Origin: Rubripirellula sp.
GTDB taxonomy: Bacteria; Planctomycetota; Planctomycetia; Pirellulales; Pirellulaceae
Assembly (NCBI GenBank): GCA_012270065.1
Contig: JAAXJB010000039.1
Span: 258,832 to 322,831 of the forward strand
Reading direction: 5' to 3'
Length of the DNA: 64,000 nucleotides
This document shows positions 1 to 9,744 of this stretch, piece by piece. The translations under genes were made by a program, and so were the position numbers. The first letter of the stretch is position 1, and each line of letters opens with the position of its first letter. Below the pieces are notes generated by a model. The model was not told the DNA's origin and made no database searches. It saw only the letters and a program-made list of their open reading frames with translations.

Positions 1-19
1 GGGCCATTCGTTAGAGAAG

Positions 20-1792
20 ATGCTCAGGAGCATCACACAGTGGGACGTTGTGAATTGGATTTTTCCCAAGGCGCTCAACGCCATCGAGGCAGTCCACCAG
101 AAAATGTTTATTCACCGCGATATCAAACCGGCAAACATCTGGATTCAAAGCTCTTCAGGCAGGGCAAAAATCCTCGACTTTGGTCTTGCCATCGCTGGCA
201 ACAGTTTTGATCCCTTTGTTTCGCGGGGAACCCTGGTGGGAAGCCCAGGTTTTCTTTCGCCCGAGCAAGCCAGAAACGAAGCGCTCGACGATCGAACCGA
301 TCTCTACAGTCTTGGAGCTGTCCTCTTCATGATGTGCACCGGTGTGCTTCCACTGACCTCAGGCTCTATCTCCGGACAGTTGATAGCCATCATTTGCTAC
401 ACACCTCCCTCACTCATTGACATTGACCCAAGAATTCCTCCGGCCTTCTCGAGGCTGATTGACAGACTGCTACTCAAAGAACCAAAAAACCGTCCAGCTT
501 CGGCCATTGAAATTGCAACAACCCTGAAGCAAATCCAAAAAGAACGCGTTGACAGTCCAGCCATCCAAATTGTGATGAAACCGGATGGCGTGGAAAAAGC
601 TTCAAGGCGAAAAACCGGCGTTCCTGCAGAAAAGAATTCAAACGGAAATCGACTGATACGCCGGACGATTCTAATGCTGCTGTTTCTGGCGATCTCAGGA
701 GGCGCGTTCTACACTTTCATTCAGTTCAACTCCACTGGCAAAACGACTCAACCTGGTAACCAAAATCCCCAACTGAATGCCGTCCGACGTGTCACTGCAA
801 CCTCGCTGCGTGCATTGAATCTGGAAAATGGAGGATCGGGAAGCCGCAAGGTGATGAGTGGACAAGCTGCGAGATTCAAGTTGCGAATTGCAAATGAATC
901 GACTACACCTGCCGACGATCCAAGCGTCATCAACTCTGACGTCAAGATCGTTGCTCAAATCGCAACCCTTCTCAAACGTTCTGATAGCACCCGCGTGGAA
1001 CGCCCCACTTTTCCCAAAAAAATCCTGCTTTCGCAACTTCCCCGACGAAGTAGTTCGCGCGAGTTTGAGATTCAATTCCTAACTACCAATCTGAGATCCG
1101 GTGATTACGAAATTGAATTTCAACTTCAGACACCTGACGGTTCTGTGATTGCTTCCATCACCGACAAACTCGACATTCAGGAGGATCTTGCAAATACGGA
1201 CCTCCTCGGGTTCGAGATCCTCCGAACCTATCAGGGAAAGGGTGCCGACACGTACGTTCAGGACAAACTCAAAAATGACACGGGCGGTGAGAATATCATT
1301 CAGGCAATGCCGGGTCCCGAGCCACAGACGCAACACATCTATCTTCGTTTTGACCTTTCGAAGCTCCTGGAAGATAAGAAAGAGCTTGATCGTGCGCTGT
1401 TGTTGTTGACCGTGGCACCGGGGGGACAGCAGACAAATGCGCGATTCAAGGCGTACGGAATCACCACAAACCTTCCTCCGGAATGGCGGGAAACGGGCCC
1501 CATGCATTTGAACTGGGAAGCATCACCTTGCCGAGAGAACATCCGCGGGCAAAAGTACCTTGGTACTTTTGCCTTTGACAACACGAAGGACCGCCTCAAA
1601 AACAGCCCGGATGCCGTGCGTTTTGCAAGTCGTGAACTTGACGACTTCATTCGGGAAGCAAAGGGTACCACAGTCACGATCGCACTTTTTGCAGAATCAA
1701 AGTCAACGCGACCTTCGCGTTTCAAGTCCAAAGAGGCGCAGCCACGCGAGGCTCCGGCATTAGCGATTCGAAGACTGCGACCCAGCCCCTGA
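20..1792 (+). CDS. Ser/Thr protein kinase (N-terminus cut by window edge), one TM segment, C-terminal CBM96/DNRLRE-like region
   Basis: HRDIKPANIW, DFGLA and SPEQ motifs; TM segment RRTILMLLFLAISGGAFYTFI; C-terminal ADTYVQ...IYLRFDLS...WRETGPMHLNW. The ORF begins just before the catalytic loop, so the true start lies upstream of the window. Confidence 0.85.
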   Translation: MLRSITQWDVVNWIFPKALNAIEAVHQKMFIHRDIKPANIWIQSSSGRAKILDFGLAIAGNSFDPFVSRGTLVGSPGFLSPEQARNEALDDRTDLYSLGAVLFMMCTGVLPLTSGSISGQLIAIICYTPPSLIDIDPRIPPAFSRLIDRLLLKEPKNRPASAIEIATTLKQIQKERVDSPAIQIVMKPDGVEKASRRKTGVPAEKNSNGNRLIRRTILMLLFLAISGGAFYTFIQFNSTGKTTQPGNQNPQLNAVRRVTATSLRALNLENGGSGSRKVMSGQAARFKLRIANESTTPADDPSVINSDVKIVAQIATLLKRSDSTRVERPTFPKKILLSQLPRRSSSREFEIQFLTTNLRSGDYEIEFQLQTPDGSVIASITDKLDIQEDLANTDLLGFEILRTYQGKGADTYVQDKLKNDTGGENIIQAMPGPEPQTQHIYLRFDLSKLLEDKKELDRALLLLTVAPGGQQTNARFKAYGITTNLPPEWRETGPMHLNWEASPCRENIRGQKYLGTFAFDNTKDRLKNSPDAVRFASRELDDFIREAKGTTVTIALFAESKSTRPSRFKSKEAQPREAPALAIRRLRPSP

Positions 1793-2048
1793 GTGGTTGG
1801 TTTCCACGTTCACAGCCATTGAATGCGACACAATGGAATCCGAATTTCGTGGATCGCTGACAAAGTATGTGCACTTCAGCGTCACAGGGCGGCATCCCCC
1901 CCAAGCAGCGTCCGCAGCATCAGACGCCTCATCAGGCTATCCAACCCCACCTCATTGGAACCAAATCATCCATGACTGCGACGTAATGCCCACCTTGAAT
2001 GGTCCAACGAATATTCAAGCATTGCCATAGAGTGGTTAAACTGAAGAG

Positions 2049-2747
2049 ATGTCTGATCCTTCACCGCAAACTGCGTTAAACGACTGCTCCGTCACACTGG
2101 TCCGAAGTTCTCAAGCGTGGTCCCAGGCTGACAGCGCCGCAGGATTCGTCCTGCGTTATCTGGCACCGATGCGTCGTCAGCTTGCCAGCCTGCTGGGATC
2201 AGCCGAACAAGCTGATGAAGGTCTGAAAATGATCATTGCGCATCTTGTCAGCGCCGGGTTCGGTGACGAAAAACATTACAGGCTGCGGGATTTTCTACTA
2301 CGAAGTATTCGATCTGCGACCCGTAAACGCCTGAAGGAAATTCCTGAGAGCAAAAGGCCCGAAATTGACTTTGATCAACTGCAAAGTGATTCAAGAGACT
2401 GGCTTCGATATTGGCGTGAGGGGCTTCTGGAAAGGGCTTGGAGGGCACTGGAACGAATAGAACATGCTGATCCAAAGCGACCTTTGTATTCGGTGCTGCA
2501 GTGTGCGACAGCTAATCCACAGGCAACACCCGGGATGCTGGTAATTCAATTGGCGACTGATATGGGCATCAACGTCGACGAGCAAAGTACCGAAACGCTG
2601 CTTTCCGAGGCACGAAAAGTGTTTGCGCAGCTCGTTGCCGACGAGGTAGCAGATACGCTGGAAAAACCGGACTCGAACGCCGTCACAAAAGAGATCAAAT
2701 CACTGGGTCTCAGCAAGGCATTTGTCGGAATCGCAGCGAAACCGTGA
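2049..2747 (+). CDS. ECF sigma-factor-like protein, planctomycete kinase-associated type
   Basis: Sigma region 2-like N-terminus (VLRYLAPMRRQLASLLGSAEQADEGLKMIIAHL...RLRDFLLRSIRSATRKRLKE); middle part WREGLLERAWRALERIE; located directly downstream of a kinase. Confidence 0.55.
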   Translation: MSDPSPQTALNDCSVTLVRSSQAWSQADSAAGFVLRYLAPMRRQLASLLGSAEQADEGLKMIIAHLVSAGFGDEKHYRLRDFLLRSIRSATRKRLKEIPESKRPEIDFDQLQSDSRDWLRYWREGLLERAWRALERIEHADPKRPLYSVLQCATANPQATPGMLVIQLATDMGINVDEQSTETLLSEARKVFAQLVADEVADTLEKPDSNAVTKEIKSLGLSKAFVGIAAKP

Positions 2748-3085
2748 TAATCGACTGTGCACCTTGTTGACGACCAACTGACAGACAGGACAACACTTAC
2801 GCACTCAAACGAAATGGAAATATCGAGGTGCGGTGGCTACCTCCACACTGGAAGCTGACCGCGTCTGAGACAACAATAGACAGCTGACCTTCTGGTTTTC
2901 CATTCAGGGTATCCGTCATCCTGGCTCGGTACTGAATTTTCTATCGTCCAAAAACATCGCCTACCCGAAACCCTACCTTCCCCATGGCGTTGCAGGGTAC
3001 ATTCACAAATCAAATGCGTTTTTTCAACAGACCCGCCCGAAGTGAATCCCGCCCCATTCACTCCCAAAACGAAAGCAGATTGGAC

Positions 3086-4123
3086 ATGCACAAGTTCGCT
3101 CTCAAGCAAACTTTGTTGATGATCCTCGTAGTAGCGAGTGTTCTTTTCATCCCAGGCTCGGAAAGGTTATCCGCTGCTCAAGACGGTGATGCAGAAACAA
3201 GTGGAACAGCTCTCGATGCCGATGGGCATCTTGTCCAATTTGAACGTGACATCGCTCCGCTGCTCCGCAAACATTGTCTGGAATGTCATGGTCCTGACGA
3301 CGCAAAAAATGATTTCCGTGTTGATGACCGGGAGATCATGCTCGATTACATCGAACCCGGCGATGCGGCCGAAAGCACACTCTATGTCGATTACATGACA
3401 ACCGATGACGAAGATCTGCTCATGCCACCAAAATCACACGGTGGCCCCTGCTCGGTGACCGAACTGGCGTTGATCCAGGTGTGGATAAATGAGGGTGCGG
3501 ATTGGCCAGAAAACGTCTCCGTCTCCGAACAAGCCGAACCAGTCAAGGTCGAGACCCCCGAGAAGCTTTCGCTGCCCGAGCGGGTCTGGTTCGCGCAGGG
3601 CTTCCTTCATCCTGCAACAGTCCACTTTCCCATCGCACTCTTCACTTTGGGCGCTGGCTTTGTCGTACTCGGTTTAAAATGGCCGACATTGGGCAAACAG
3701 ATTCCATTGGCTTGTTTGCTTCTGGGAGCTCTTTCATCCATTGCTGCCACATTGATGGGCTGGGCATTGGCCCCCGAGCAGGGATACGGAAGCAACTGGA
3801 ATATCATGGAATGGGGCAGGGAAGTGGATGCGCACCGCTGGAGTGCTGTTGTTGTGACAATTTTCTCAAGTGTCTGCGCTCTCGTTGCGTTGGCTGCTGT
3901 TCGTTCCGATAACCAGAAATTGACCAAGCTTTGGAAAGCAGGACTGGTTCTTTGTGCGGCCATGGTTGGCGCAGTGGGGCACCAAGGTGGCGAAATGAGC
4001 TACGGAAAGGACTTCTACCCAAGAGCTCTGAGAATTCTCACGGGTACGGATGCTGAACCAGAACCATCGGTTGTAGATGATCAGCCAACAGCCGGTCAGG
4101 AACCCGCAGAATCGAACGAGTGA
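3086..4123 (+). CDS. Secreted/membrane planctomycete-type cytochrome c domain protein with DUF2231-like membrane domain
   Basis: Signal peptide MHKFALKQTLLMILVVASVLF; CLECHGPDDAKNDFRVDDRE heme motif; HPATVHFPIALFTLGAGFVVLG DUF2231-like segment. Start chosen at the internal ATG before the signal peptide. Confidence 0.8.
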   Translation: MHKFALKQTLLMILVVASVLFIPGSERLSAAQDGDAETSGTALDADGHLVQFERDIAPLLRKHCLECHGPDDAKNDFRVDDREIMLDYIEPGDAAESTLYVDYMTTDDEDLLMPPKSHGGPCSVTELALIQVWINEGADWPENVSVSEQAEPVKVETPEKLSLPERVWFAQGFLHPATVHFPIALFTLGAGFVVLGLKWPTLGKQIPLACLLLGALSSIAATLMGWALAPEQGYGSNWNIMEWGREVDAHRWSAVVVTIFSSVCALVALAAVRSDNQKLTKLWKAGLVLCAAMVGAVGHQGGEMSYGKDFYPRALRILTGTDAEPEPSVVDDQPTAGQEPAESNE

Positions 4124-4232
4124 GACTGTTCAAGCAAATCGCTGAATGTCTTGCATGCCATTGGTGAATCGGTTGTCCAAATTGGCGTGGACGGAAACAA
4201 TTCACCATCCCGGACCGTTGTTTTATCAGCAA

Positions 4233-5378
4233 TCACGGCTGGTCGTTCAAAACGGAAAACCGGCGGCCTGCACTACCAATCTCGTCAACTCGCTGCATCG
4301 TCATCCAGGTTCCCGAATCCATTGACGCTCCCTCTTTCAATGCAATTCCATCAGCTTCTGCATGAATCGTGCGTAGAATGGAAACTGGTGTAGATGCAGC
4401 TGGGGCCAAAGGATAGTTCTCGCCGCGAGTGACGAGTAGCCAAGTATTTTCCCGGAATCCATTCAACGTTCTCTGACGGACTTGCTTCGACATGTTCGCT
4501 TGCTGCTCGGCAGTCAGGTTTCCATTCGCTTGGATCTTCCGTGCAAGTTTCTGAGTCTCGCTCAAATCATAAGTAACCCAGCCGTACGGTGGCAGGTATA
4601 CCTCTAGCTTGCAGTGCGACGGAGAGCCCTTTTCGAACATTTGAAGCCCATAGAGAACTCGAGATGGAAATCCAATTTCCCTCGCAAAGGTACCACAGAG
4701 CCCATGGTAATCACTGCAATGTCCACGGCGATGGATCAAACCGTGAGCTGGATCAGCAGTCAATGAAGCATTGGCAGAATCATAGGTCAGGTTCTGGTCA
4801 ACCCACTCAATCGCCTTCATCAGCTGCTTCGATTTCCTGTCGGAGACGGAAAGAATCTGACCCACAACATGCTGGTAATCAGTCGCCCGACTGGACCGAG
4901 CATCCGGTTTTTGAAAAACCTCAAATGTCTCTGGCCATGAACCGGCTTTGACAACTTTGGCGTAATCCACACTCCAATCAACCTGTGCGATTTCAGCCGT
5001 GAATGTATGCTGAATCTCCAAAGCACCATCAGGCGACTCAATTTCAAAATAGGCAAATTCATTGCCGTAAGTTGGCTCCGTTGAGACTTTCGATGAAACT
5101 TTCCGTGGAAAGGTGCGGAAGCGGCTGTTTGTCACAACCTGATTGCCGGTCGTGGGTGGGATCGGTATCCAAACACGTAGTTTTTTTGTCTTAGCAGGAG
5201 CAACGATCGCTACACGAAAATCGACTTCAAATTTCGCACGGGCGGTTCGCGAAGGTGCAGTGCCCGAATCGGGTTTTTCACCGCCACCCGGTTGGTTTCC
5301 CAAAGCCTTCAGTGTGGAAGTGGGGTTCAAAATGCACACGACGAACAGACACAAAAAGACTGAAAACTTTAGAAACAT
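4233..5378 (-). CDS. Transglutaminase-like domain protein, secreted
   Basis: N-terminal signal peptide; HRRGHCSDYHGLCGTFAREIGFPSRVLYGLQ core with Cys, and GWVTYDLSE. Confidence 0.75.
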   Translation of the reverse strand: MFLKFSVFLCLFVVCILNPTSTLKALGNQPGGGEKPDSGTAPSRTARAKFEVDFRVAIVAPAKTKKLRVWIPIPPTTGNQVVTNSRFRTFPRKVSSKVSTEPTYGNEFAYFEIESPDGALEIQHTFTAEIAQVDWSVDYAKVVKAGSWPETFEVFQKPDARSSRATDYQHVVGQILSVSDRKSKQLMKAIEWVDQNLTYDSANASLTADPAHGLIHRRGHCSDYHGLCGTFAREIGFPSRVLYGLQMFEKGSPSHCKLEVYLPPYGWVTYDLSETQKLARKIQANGNLTAEQQANMSKQVRQRTLNGFRENTWLLVTRGENYPLAPAASTPVSILRTIHAEADGIALKEGASMDSGTWMTMQRVDEIGSAGRRFSVLNDQP

Positions 5379-5581
5379 GGAGATAAACTCTTGGAAACAA
5401 ATTCTGCGTGATTGCTGGAGCTTAACGGAAATGCACTTGGTCGAGTATTCTGGACGGAGTCCCGAAAATCAGGGACCAGAGATACACTCGAAATCCAAAT
5501 GCAGAAAACCTCTCTGCATCAATTGATAATAATGAACAAACACGATCTTTTTGAGCCCCTACTGCCTTAGCGGATTGCCCG

Positions 5582-7753
5582 GTGATTTCAAAACAAGCTT
5601 CAAATCAGAAGATCGTTCCCCCTCAAGGGAAAGATCTACCCGACACTCGTTTCATCAATCGGGAACTCAGTTGGCTCGAATTCAATGAACGTGTGCTCGA
5701 CCAGGCGGCTGATACAACATTACCACTGCTTGAGCGAGTCAAATTTCTTGCCATCAGCAGTTCCAACCTGGATGAATTCATGATGGTACGGGTTGGCAGT
5801 TTACAGATGCAGTACCAGCGAAATTCCATGGTGCGTGATGCATCTGGTCTGACCATCGGTGAACAGTTGCTGGCAGTAGCACACCGATGCGAGGTATTCG
5901 CTGATCGGCAGTACCGTATTCTGTCGGAATCTCTGGAACCGACACTTGCAGAGCACAAAATCCGCCGCATTGATTTGAACAATTGCAACGAGCGATGCAT
6001 TGAGGCTGCCGAGAAACGTTTTCGGAATGATGTATTGGCCGTCATTTCTCCTCAAGCCATTTTTGAGGAACGACCGTTTCCGTTGTTGCAGGGACTCGGA
6101 GTTCATCTATGCGTTCGCTTGAAAGCGAGCCAACAGAACATTGCTGATTCGGAATCCAATTCATGGGAGTTTGCCGTCATCCCACTCGGTCGAACGGTCC
6201 CTCGTGTTGTCTTGATGCCCTCCGAACGGGAACACTCGTACCTGTTGTTGGAAGATTTGATCAAACATCACATCGGTGATTTCTTTCCCGGACGGGAGGT
6301 CGTGGAATGTGTTGCTTTTCGAATCACGCGAAACGCAGATATCGAACTGCAGGAAGATGCTGCTTCCGACCTCATGATTGGTATGGAAGAGGTGCTCGAG
6401 AGCAGGCGGCAATCACGGGTTATACGACTTGAATACAGTGATGACGCGAGTGATGCAACACTGGCTTTTCTGTCAGAAAAAATGCAATTGAGGAGTCAGG
6501 ACCTCTACCCGACAGCTGGCCCACTGGACCTCAGTTACCTCTTTACGCTTCATGGTCTTGAGAGTTTCGACGCTCTGAGAGACGAAGCATGGCCACCTCA
6601 ACGTGTCGCAAGTGTCGATCCTTCAGAAACGATGTTTTCATCCATCAGCAGAGACGACATTCTGCTGCTACATCCATACGAAAGCTTCGACCCGGTTGTC
6701 CGCTTAATTGAAGAAGCCGCCATTGACCCGGATGTACTTGCAATCAAACAGGTTTTGTACCGGACGAGCCGAAACAGTCCCATTGTCGCTGCGTTGAAAA
6801 GAGCAGCCAAAAACGGAAAATATGTTTCCGTGATTGTGGAACTGAAAGCGAGATTCGACGAAGCCCGCAATATCGAATGGGCTCGCGAGATGGAGCAGGC
6901 CGGAGTCCAGGTGATCTATGGAATTCGCGGATTCAAAACCCATGCCAAAATCTGTATCATTGTCCGCCGCGAACCACAGGGTATCGTTCGCTACATGCAT
7001 TTTGGAACAGGAAACTATAATGAAGTGACCGCGGGTCTGTATGGCGATGTCTCACTGTTGACCTGCAATGATGAATTGGGTTCTGACGCATCTGCCTTTT
7101 TCAATGCAGTCACTGGAGCCAGTCAACCACAGAAACTTCGGCACCTTGATTGTGCTCCAACGACATTGAGGCAAAGAATCATCAACCTGATCGATTCTGA
7201 AACCCAACGCTGTATCGAGGGCCAGAAAGCCGAGATATACGCAAAACTGAATGCTTTAGTTGACACCGAAGTGATTGACGCTCTTTATCGGGCAAGTCAG
7301 GCAGGTGTAAAAATCAGACTCAACATCCGTGGCGTCTGCTGCTTGCGACCCGGTGTACCGGGCCTCAGTGAAACGATTCGTGTCATTTCCATCGTTGATC
7401 GTTTCCTCGAACACGCACGCATCTTCTATTTTCGTCATGGTGGTGACTCCGAACTGTTCATCAGTAGCGCCGACTGGATGCCACGCAATCTGGATCGTCG
7501 CGTCGAGATCATGGTGCCCGTGGATAACCCTGACTGCAGGCAGAAGCTAATGAATTCGCTCTTCACATACTTCCAAGACACATGCAACTGCTGGGAAATG
7601 CAGGCTGACGGATCCTACACCCGTACGAAAACTGAAAAACAGCCAGTCCGTTCTCAGGAATTGCTTTATTCGCATGCATGCCAGGCCACGGAAGAAGTGC
7701 GCCAAAGGAGTCGGACAAGCTTCGAAACTCACGAGCCGCCAGAACATAAATGA
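5582..7753 (+). CDS. ppk1: Polyphosphate kinase 1
   Basis: FINRELSWLEFNERVLDQA start; YESFDPVVRLIEEAAIDPDVLAIKQVLYRTS; HAKICIIVRRE; full-length 723 aa. Confidence 0.97.
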   Translation: MISKQASNQKIVPPQGKDLPDTRFINRELSWLEFNERVLDQAADTTLPLLERVKFLAISSSNLDEFMMVRVGSLQMQYQRNSMVRDASGLTIGEQLLAVAHRCEVFADRQYRILSESLEPTLAEHKIRRIDLNNCNERCIEAAEKRFRNDVLAVISPQAIFEERPFPLLQGLGVHLCVRLKASQQNIADSESNSWEFAVIPLGRTVPRVVLMPSEREHSYLLLEDLIKHHIGDFFPGREVVECVAFRITRNADIELQEDAASDLMIGMEEVLESRRQSRVIRLEYSDDASDATLAFLSEKMQLRSQDLYPTAGPLDLSYLFTLHGLESFDALRDEAWPPQRVASVDPSETMFSSISRDDILLLHPYESFDPVVRLIEEAAIDPDVLAIKQVLYRTSRNSPIVAALKRAAKNGKYVSVIVELKARFDEARNIEWAREMEQAGVQVIYGIRGFKTHAKICIIVRREPQGIVRYMHFGTGNYNEVTAGLYGDVSLLTCNDELGSDASAFFNAVTGASQPQKLRHLDCAPTTLRQRIINLIDSETQRCIEGQKAEIYAKLNALVDTEVIDALYRASQAGVKIRLNIRGVCCLRPGVPGLSETIRVISIVDRFLEHARIFYFRHGGDSELFISSADWMPRNLDRRVEIMVPVDNPDCRQKLMNSLFTYFQDTCNCWEMQADGSYTRTKTEKQPVRSQELLYSHACQATEEVRQRSRTSFETHEPPEHK

Positions 7754-7774
7754 ACCAGAACATAAATGAACCAG
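7739..7774 (+). repeat. 16-bp direct tandem duplication (ccagaacataaatgaa x2 + ccag) spanning the ppk1 stop codon
   Basis: Read directly: gccgCCAGAACATAAATGAACCAGAACATAAATGAACCAG. Confidence 0.9.
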
Positions 7775-7817
7775 CGGATGGTACTCACCGGCTTTCATCT
7801 GATAGCAGACCCTCGAG

Positions 7818-9284
7818 CTATAAAATTGACTCGGGTCTGTAGCTGACTACCTTGGGATAACGGTCCGTGACTTTCTTGATTCTCTGAAGAACCTGTTCAA
7901 TCTGGTTCTTCGCATTACCAGTGAATTGGGTTGGCTGCCCCATCGCAGTCTTTAACTGTTCCGCATCCATCGGAATCCTGCTATCAGCTGACAAGCGAGC
8001 GAGCAAATCGTTATCATCCCTGCCTGATTCACGCATCGCGAGAGCTGCAGCGACTGCATGCTCCTTGATTGCTTCATGGGCAGTCTCACGCCCCACTCCC
8101 GCCTTGACCGCTGCAACCAATATTTTGGTGGTGGCCAGAAATGGCAAGTACCGCCTCAGTTCACGATCAATCACGGCCGGATAGGCACCGAAGTCACTGA
8201 GCACAGTCAGGAATGTTTCCAATTGACCATCCATCGCCAGAAACGCATCAGGAATCGCAACACGCCGAACAACGCTGCAACTCACATCCCCCTCATTCCA
8301 CTGGTCACCAACGAGACCACCAAGCATACTGAGATAACCCCGTAGAATGACGCTGAATCCATCAATTCGTTCAGCGGATCTTGCATTCATTTTGTGCGGC
8401 ATCGCTGAAGAACCCACTTGCCCCGGTTTGAAGCCCTCGGTCGCGAGTTCCGCACCAGCCATCAATCGTAAAGTTCTGGCGAAGTTGGCAGGTCCGGATG
8501 ATAGCTGGGTAAGTGTCGATACCACCTCAAAATCAAGCGACCTCGGATAAACCTGTCCAACTGAATCAAGGCAATTCTGGAATCCGAGGTTTTCAGCTAT
8601 TCGGTGATCAAGCTGCTCAAGCTTGGATGCCTCACCTTGAAACAAGTCCAGCATATCCTGCTGTGTACCGACCGGGCCTTTGATACCGCGTAAAGGTAAA
8701 CGATCCAACACTTCCTCAAGACGCTGAAACGCCAACAGCATCTCCTCGGCAATGTTGGTGAAACGCTTACCGACGGTGGTGACTTGAGCGGGTACATTGT
8801 GACTGCGTCCAGCGATCGCCAAGTCAGCCGTCTCCAGTGCACGTTCCGCCAACAGGCCCAATGCCGCAACAGTTCGATCTCTTACCAGTACTAACGCCGA
8901 GCGAATCTGCAACTGCTCAACGTTCTCTGTCAGGTCACGAGATGTCATCCCCTTGTGAATATGCTCATGTCCAGCAAGAGCGTTGAATTCCTCAATCCGA
9001 GCCTTCACGTCATGCTTCGTAACCCGCTCGCGAGCGTCAATCGAGGCAAGATCCACTGACTTGGCGACTCGGCGATAATCCTCGATGACCTGATGATCGA
9101 CGGAAACACCCAAATCATTCTGCGCCTCGAGAACCGCGAGCCAGAATTCACGTTCGAGGATGACTTTCCCCGAGGGTGTCCAAATGTCGACCATGCCAGA
9201 ACTGGCATATCGTGATGCGAGTATGTTGGGAAAATCGTGTGACACGACAGACTCCTTGAAATCGCCAAGCATGAGTAAAGGCAC
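7818..9284 (-). CDS. purB: Adenylosuccinate lyase
   Basis: GQVGSSAMPHKMNARSAERIDG signature; 488 aa; GMTSRDLTEN. Confidence 0.95.
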   Translation of the reverse strand: MPLLMLGDFKESVVSHDFPNILASRYASSGMVDIWTPSGKVILEREFWLAVLEAQNDLGVSVDHQVIEDYRRVAKSVDLASIDARERVTKHDVKARIEEFNALAGHEHIHKGMTSRDLTENVEQLQIRSALVLVRDRTVAALGLLAERALETADLAIAGRSHNVPAQVTTVGKRFTNIAEEMLLAFQRLEEVLDRLPLRGIKGPVGTQQDMLDLFQGEASKLEQLDHRIAENLGFQNCLDSVGQVYPRSLDFEVVSTLTQLSSGPANFARTLRLMAGAELATEGFKPGQVGSSAMPHKMNARSAERIDGFSVILRGYLSMLGGLVGDQWNEGDVSCSVVRRVAIPDAFLAMDGQLETFLTVLSDFGAYPAVIDRELRRYLPFLATTKILVAAVKAGVGRETAHEAIKEHAVAAALAMRESGRDDNDLLARLSADSRIPMDAEQLKTAMGQPTQFTGNAKNQIEQVLQRIKKVTDRYPKVVSYRPESIL

Positions 9285-9544
9285 AGGGAAAAGGCAGAAT
9301 GTAAGTTTCTGCCACGAAAGTGAGTAGACGGTGTTGAATCACCTTTTTTGCGGATGGTGAAAACACAAAAAAACCCGTATTTCAGGCATAATCTCCAATT
9401 TTTCCGCATGGAACCAGCAGCTAACCCCTGCAATCTGCCGAAAGAAAGAACGAGGGCGGACTTCTTCTTAAGGACTCTGGGTATGTTCCAATCGGTATTC
9501 CCTGATCCTGAAAGCCACCACCAATACCTTTCAGACTGCTCTGA

Positions 9545-9584
9545 TGGCTGACCAAACGACCCCTCGGTCTAGGGGAGTCAGCCA
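9545..9584. other. Intergenic structured hairpin (tggctga...cccct...agggg...tcagcca)
   Basis: 7-bp outer stem (9545-9551/9578-9584) with an inner 5-bp stem; no adjacent U-tract on either strand. Confidence 0.5.
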
Positions 9585-9744
9585 CCTCGTTGGATTGCCA
9601 ATTAGCAGTCTTTCCGGCTAAAACGGTGATGTAAGAAGCATGTGCCAGCCCTGATTGCGGATTGGATGATGGGCATTTTCTAATTTTGTCGGATTTTGAA
9701 TGTACAACCTCGTTAGTTCATTGCCTCGGATCAAAGCCGTCAGC

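Noticed and set aside
3502-3912. 136-aa plus-strand ORF and other long overlapping ORFs in the cytochrome/DUF2231 gene
   Set aside because: Out-of-frame shadow ORFs of a clearly coding gene.
9320-9360. Possible plus-strand terminator ggtgttgaatcacctttttt
   Set aside because: Stem is only 4 bp; too weak to support.
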